Assembly (NCBI GenBank): GCA_964246975.1
Contig: CAXTSL010000039.1
Span: 1-25,391, forward strand
Origin: Glacieibacterium sp964246975
Lineage (GTDB): Bacteria; Pseudomonadota; Alphaproteobacteria; Sphingomonadales; Sphingomonadaceae
Direction: 5' to 3'
DNA: 25,391 nt
This document shows positions 23,768 to 25,391 of the stretch, piece after piece; the stretch's first letter is position 1; each line of letters starts with the position of its first letter. Under the pieces are notes generated by a model. The model did no database searches, was not told the DNA's origin, and saw only the letters and a program-made list of their open reading frames with translations. The position numbers and the translations under genes were made by a program.

Positions 23768-25391
23768 TCACGCCGCCGCCTCAGCCAACCCCTCCCCATC
23801 CGGCAAATTCTGCCCCAGCAAGCGCAACACCTGCGCCGCCGAATCGAGGATGTGCGTGCCCGGCCCGAACACCGCCGCGACGCCTGCCGCGTACAGCGCC
23901 TCGTAGTCGCCCGCCGGGATGACGCCGCCGACGACGACGCGGATGTCGGGGCGGCCGGCGTCGCGGAGCTGGGTTACCAGTTCGGGGAGCAGCGTCAGAT
24001 GCGCCCCCGCCAGCGACGACGCGCCGACGACATCGACGTCCGACCGGATCGCCAGCGCGGCGGTCTCGGCGGGAGTCTGAAACAACGGCCCCGGCACGAT
24101 GTCGAACCCCAGATCGCCGAATGCCGAGGCGACGAGGTTGGCCCCGCGGTCGTGGCCGTCCTGGCCCATCTTGGCGACGAGCATCCGGGGCGCATGGCCG
24201 CGCCGTGCGGTCGCCCCGGCGATGCCGTCCTGCAGGTTCGTCCAGCGCGCGTCGCCCGCGAACGCTTCGCCATAGATGCCGCTGACGGGGACCGGCGTCG
24301 TGCCGTAGCGCCCGAACACGTCCTCCATCGCGCTGCTGATCTCGCCCAGCGTGCAGCGCGCGCGAGCGCATTCGACCGCGAGCGCGAGGAGGTTGGCCGA
24401 GCCCGCGGCACCCTCGCGCAGCGTATCGAGGGCGGCCGTCGCCGCAACGCCGTCGCGCGCGGCGCGGACGCGCTCGAGCCGCGCGACCTGCGAGGCGCGC
24501 ACCGCATCGTTGTCGACCGACAGCGTCTCGATCTTGTCCTCCGCCGCGAGCCGGTATTTGTTGACCCCGACGACGACATCCTCGCCGCGATCGACGCGTG
24601 CGCCGCGCGCCGCCGCCGCTTCCTCGATCAGGCGCTTCGGCGTGCCGCTGGCGACCGCCGCCGTCATGCCGCCCTCGGCCTCGACCTGCTCGATCAGCGC
24701 CCAGGCGGCGTCGGCAAGTTCAGCGGTCAGCGCCTCGACGTAATAACTGCCCCCCAGCGGATCGACGACGTTGGTGACGCCGGTCTCCTCGGCGAGGATC
24801 AACTGGGTGTTGCGCGCGATCCGTGCCGAAAATTCGCTCGGCAGCGCAATCGCCTCGTCGAGGGCGTTGGTGTGGAGCGACTGCGTCCCGCCGAGCACCG
24901 CCGCGAGCGCCTCGACCGTCGTCCGCACGACGTTGTTATAGGGATCGGCCTCGGTCAGCGACACGCCGCTCGTCTGGCAATGGGTGCGCAGCATCTTCGA
25001 TCGCTCGGACTGCGCGCCGAGATGCGTCATCGCGCGGTGCCACAACAGGCGCGCGGCGCGCAGCTTGGCGACTTCCATGAAGAAGTTCATGCCGATGGCG
25101 AAGAAGAAGCTCAAACGTCCGGCGAAAGCGTCGATATCCAACCCCTGCGCCTGCGCGGCGCGGACGTATTCCATGCCGTCGGCGATGGTAAAGGCGAGTT
25201 CCTGGACCTGCGTCGCCCCGGCTTCCTGCATGTGATAGCCGCTGATCGAGATCGAATTGAACTTGGGCATTTCGGCCGAGGTGTAGGCAATGATGTCGGC
25301 GACGATCCGCATGCTGGGCGCGGGCGGATAGACATAGGTGTTCCGGACCATGAACTCCTTAAGGATGTCGTTCTGGATGGTCCCGTCGAGC
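23768..25391 (-). CDS. scpA: Methylmalonyl-CoA mutase, 5' end outside the window
   Basis: About 541 C-terminal residues are visible. The frame stays open to the window edge, reading LDGTIQNDILKEFMVRNTYV at its upstream end, a classic segment within the TIM-barrel domain. It is followed by PKFNSISISGYHMQEAGATQ and VVDPLGGSYYVEALT. The C-terminal cobalamin domain shows GQDGHDRGANL (the His that coordinates B12), VDVVGASSLAGAH and VVVGGVIPAGDY. It interconverts methylmalonyl-CoA and succinyl-CoA using adenosylcobalamin, at the end of propionate and odd-chain or branched-chain breakdown. The family is about 710-720 residues, so roughly a quarter is missing past 25391. No neighbouring propionyl-CoA carboxylase gene is visible in the window. 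An internal ATG at 25349-25351 is not the start. Confidence 0.96.
   Translation of the reverse strand, partial: LDGTIQNDILKEFMVRNTYVYPPAPSMRIVADIIAYTSAEMPKFNSISISGYHMQEAGATQVQELAFTIADGMEYVRAAQAQGLDIDAFAGRLSFFFAIGMNFFMEVAKLRAARLLWHRAMTHLGAQSERSKMLRTHCQTSGVSLTEADPYNNVVRTTVEALAAVLGGTQSLHTNALDEAIALPSEFSARIARNTQLILAEETGVTNVVDPLGGSYYVEALTAELADAAWALIEQVEAEGGMTAAVASGTPKRLIEEAAAARGARVDRGEDVVVGVNKYRLAAEDKIETLSVDNDAVRASQVARLERVRAARDGVAATAALDTLREGAAGSANLLALAVECARARCTLGEISSAMEDVFGRYGTTPVPVSGIYGEAFAGDARWTNLQDGIAGATARRGHAPRMLVAKMGQDGHDRGANLVASAFGDLGFDIVPGPLFQTPAETAALAIRSDVDVVGASSLAGAHLTLLPELVTQLRDAGRPDIRVVVGGVIPAGDYEALYAAGVAAVFGPGTHILDSAAQVLRLLGQNLPDGEGLAEAAA

Overview
This is a compact, very GC-rich chromosomal stretch with short intergenic gaps. 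The most likely source is an alphaproteobacterium of the order Sphingomonadales. Support for this comes from a ThiS-ThiG fusion gene, a PEPxxWA-type C-terminal sorting tag, a PhoK-like alkaline phosphatase, and dispersed palindromes of the CCCGGCGTTCGCCGGG type. This placement is inferred from family knowledge, not from a search. No tRNA, rRNA, CRISPR array, phage or insertion sequence was seen. A run of ten Ns at 3157-3166 marks a scaffold join inside accC.

Left part (1-8858): a secreted TPR protein; thiSG (thiamine thiazole synthesis, minus strand) divergent from aroQ-accB-accC (shikimate step and acetyl-CoA carboxylase); a secreted PhoK-like phosphatase; a large patatin/DUF3376 lipase-like protein; and yciB.

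Middle part (8845-16281): a secreted hypothetical protein; a PQQ-type sugar dehydrogenase-like protein with a PEPxxWA-CTERM tag; a small hypothetical protein; a MAPEG membrane protein; a glycine-zipper envelope protein with about ten Tyr/Trp-rich repeats and a striking hairpin leader; a YdeI/DUF1801 protein; and an acyl-CoA dehydrogenase divergent from a Sua5-type tRNA t6A enzyme.

Right part (16288-25391): a translationally coupled nnr / rRNA m5U methyltransferase pair; a small lipoprotein; CorA; a membrane-anchored triheme cytochrome c; a CoxE-like VWA protein with a small partner gene; a GIY-YIG nuclease gene tightly boxed by four copies of one palindromic repeat; and the C-terminal three quarters of methylmalonyl-CoA mutase, cut by the window edge.

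Most genes are ordinary housekeeping or envelope genes. The signals most worth a second look are the GIY-YIG/palindrome unit (23251-23754), the ribosome-site-sequestering terminator-like hairpin before the glycine-zipper gene (11776-11823), and divergent promoters that appear to share a symmetric -10 element and to give a leaderless mRNA (15306-15355, and more weakly 1698-1734).
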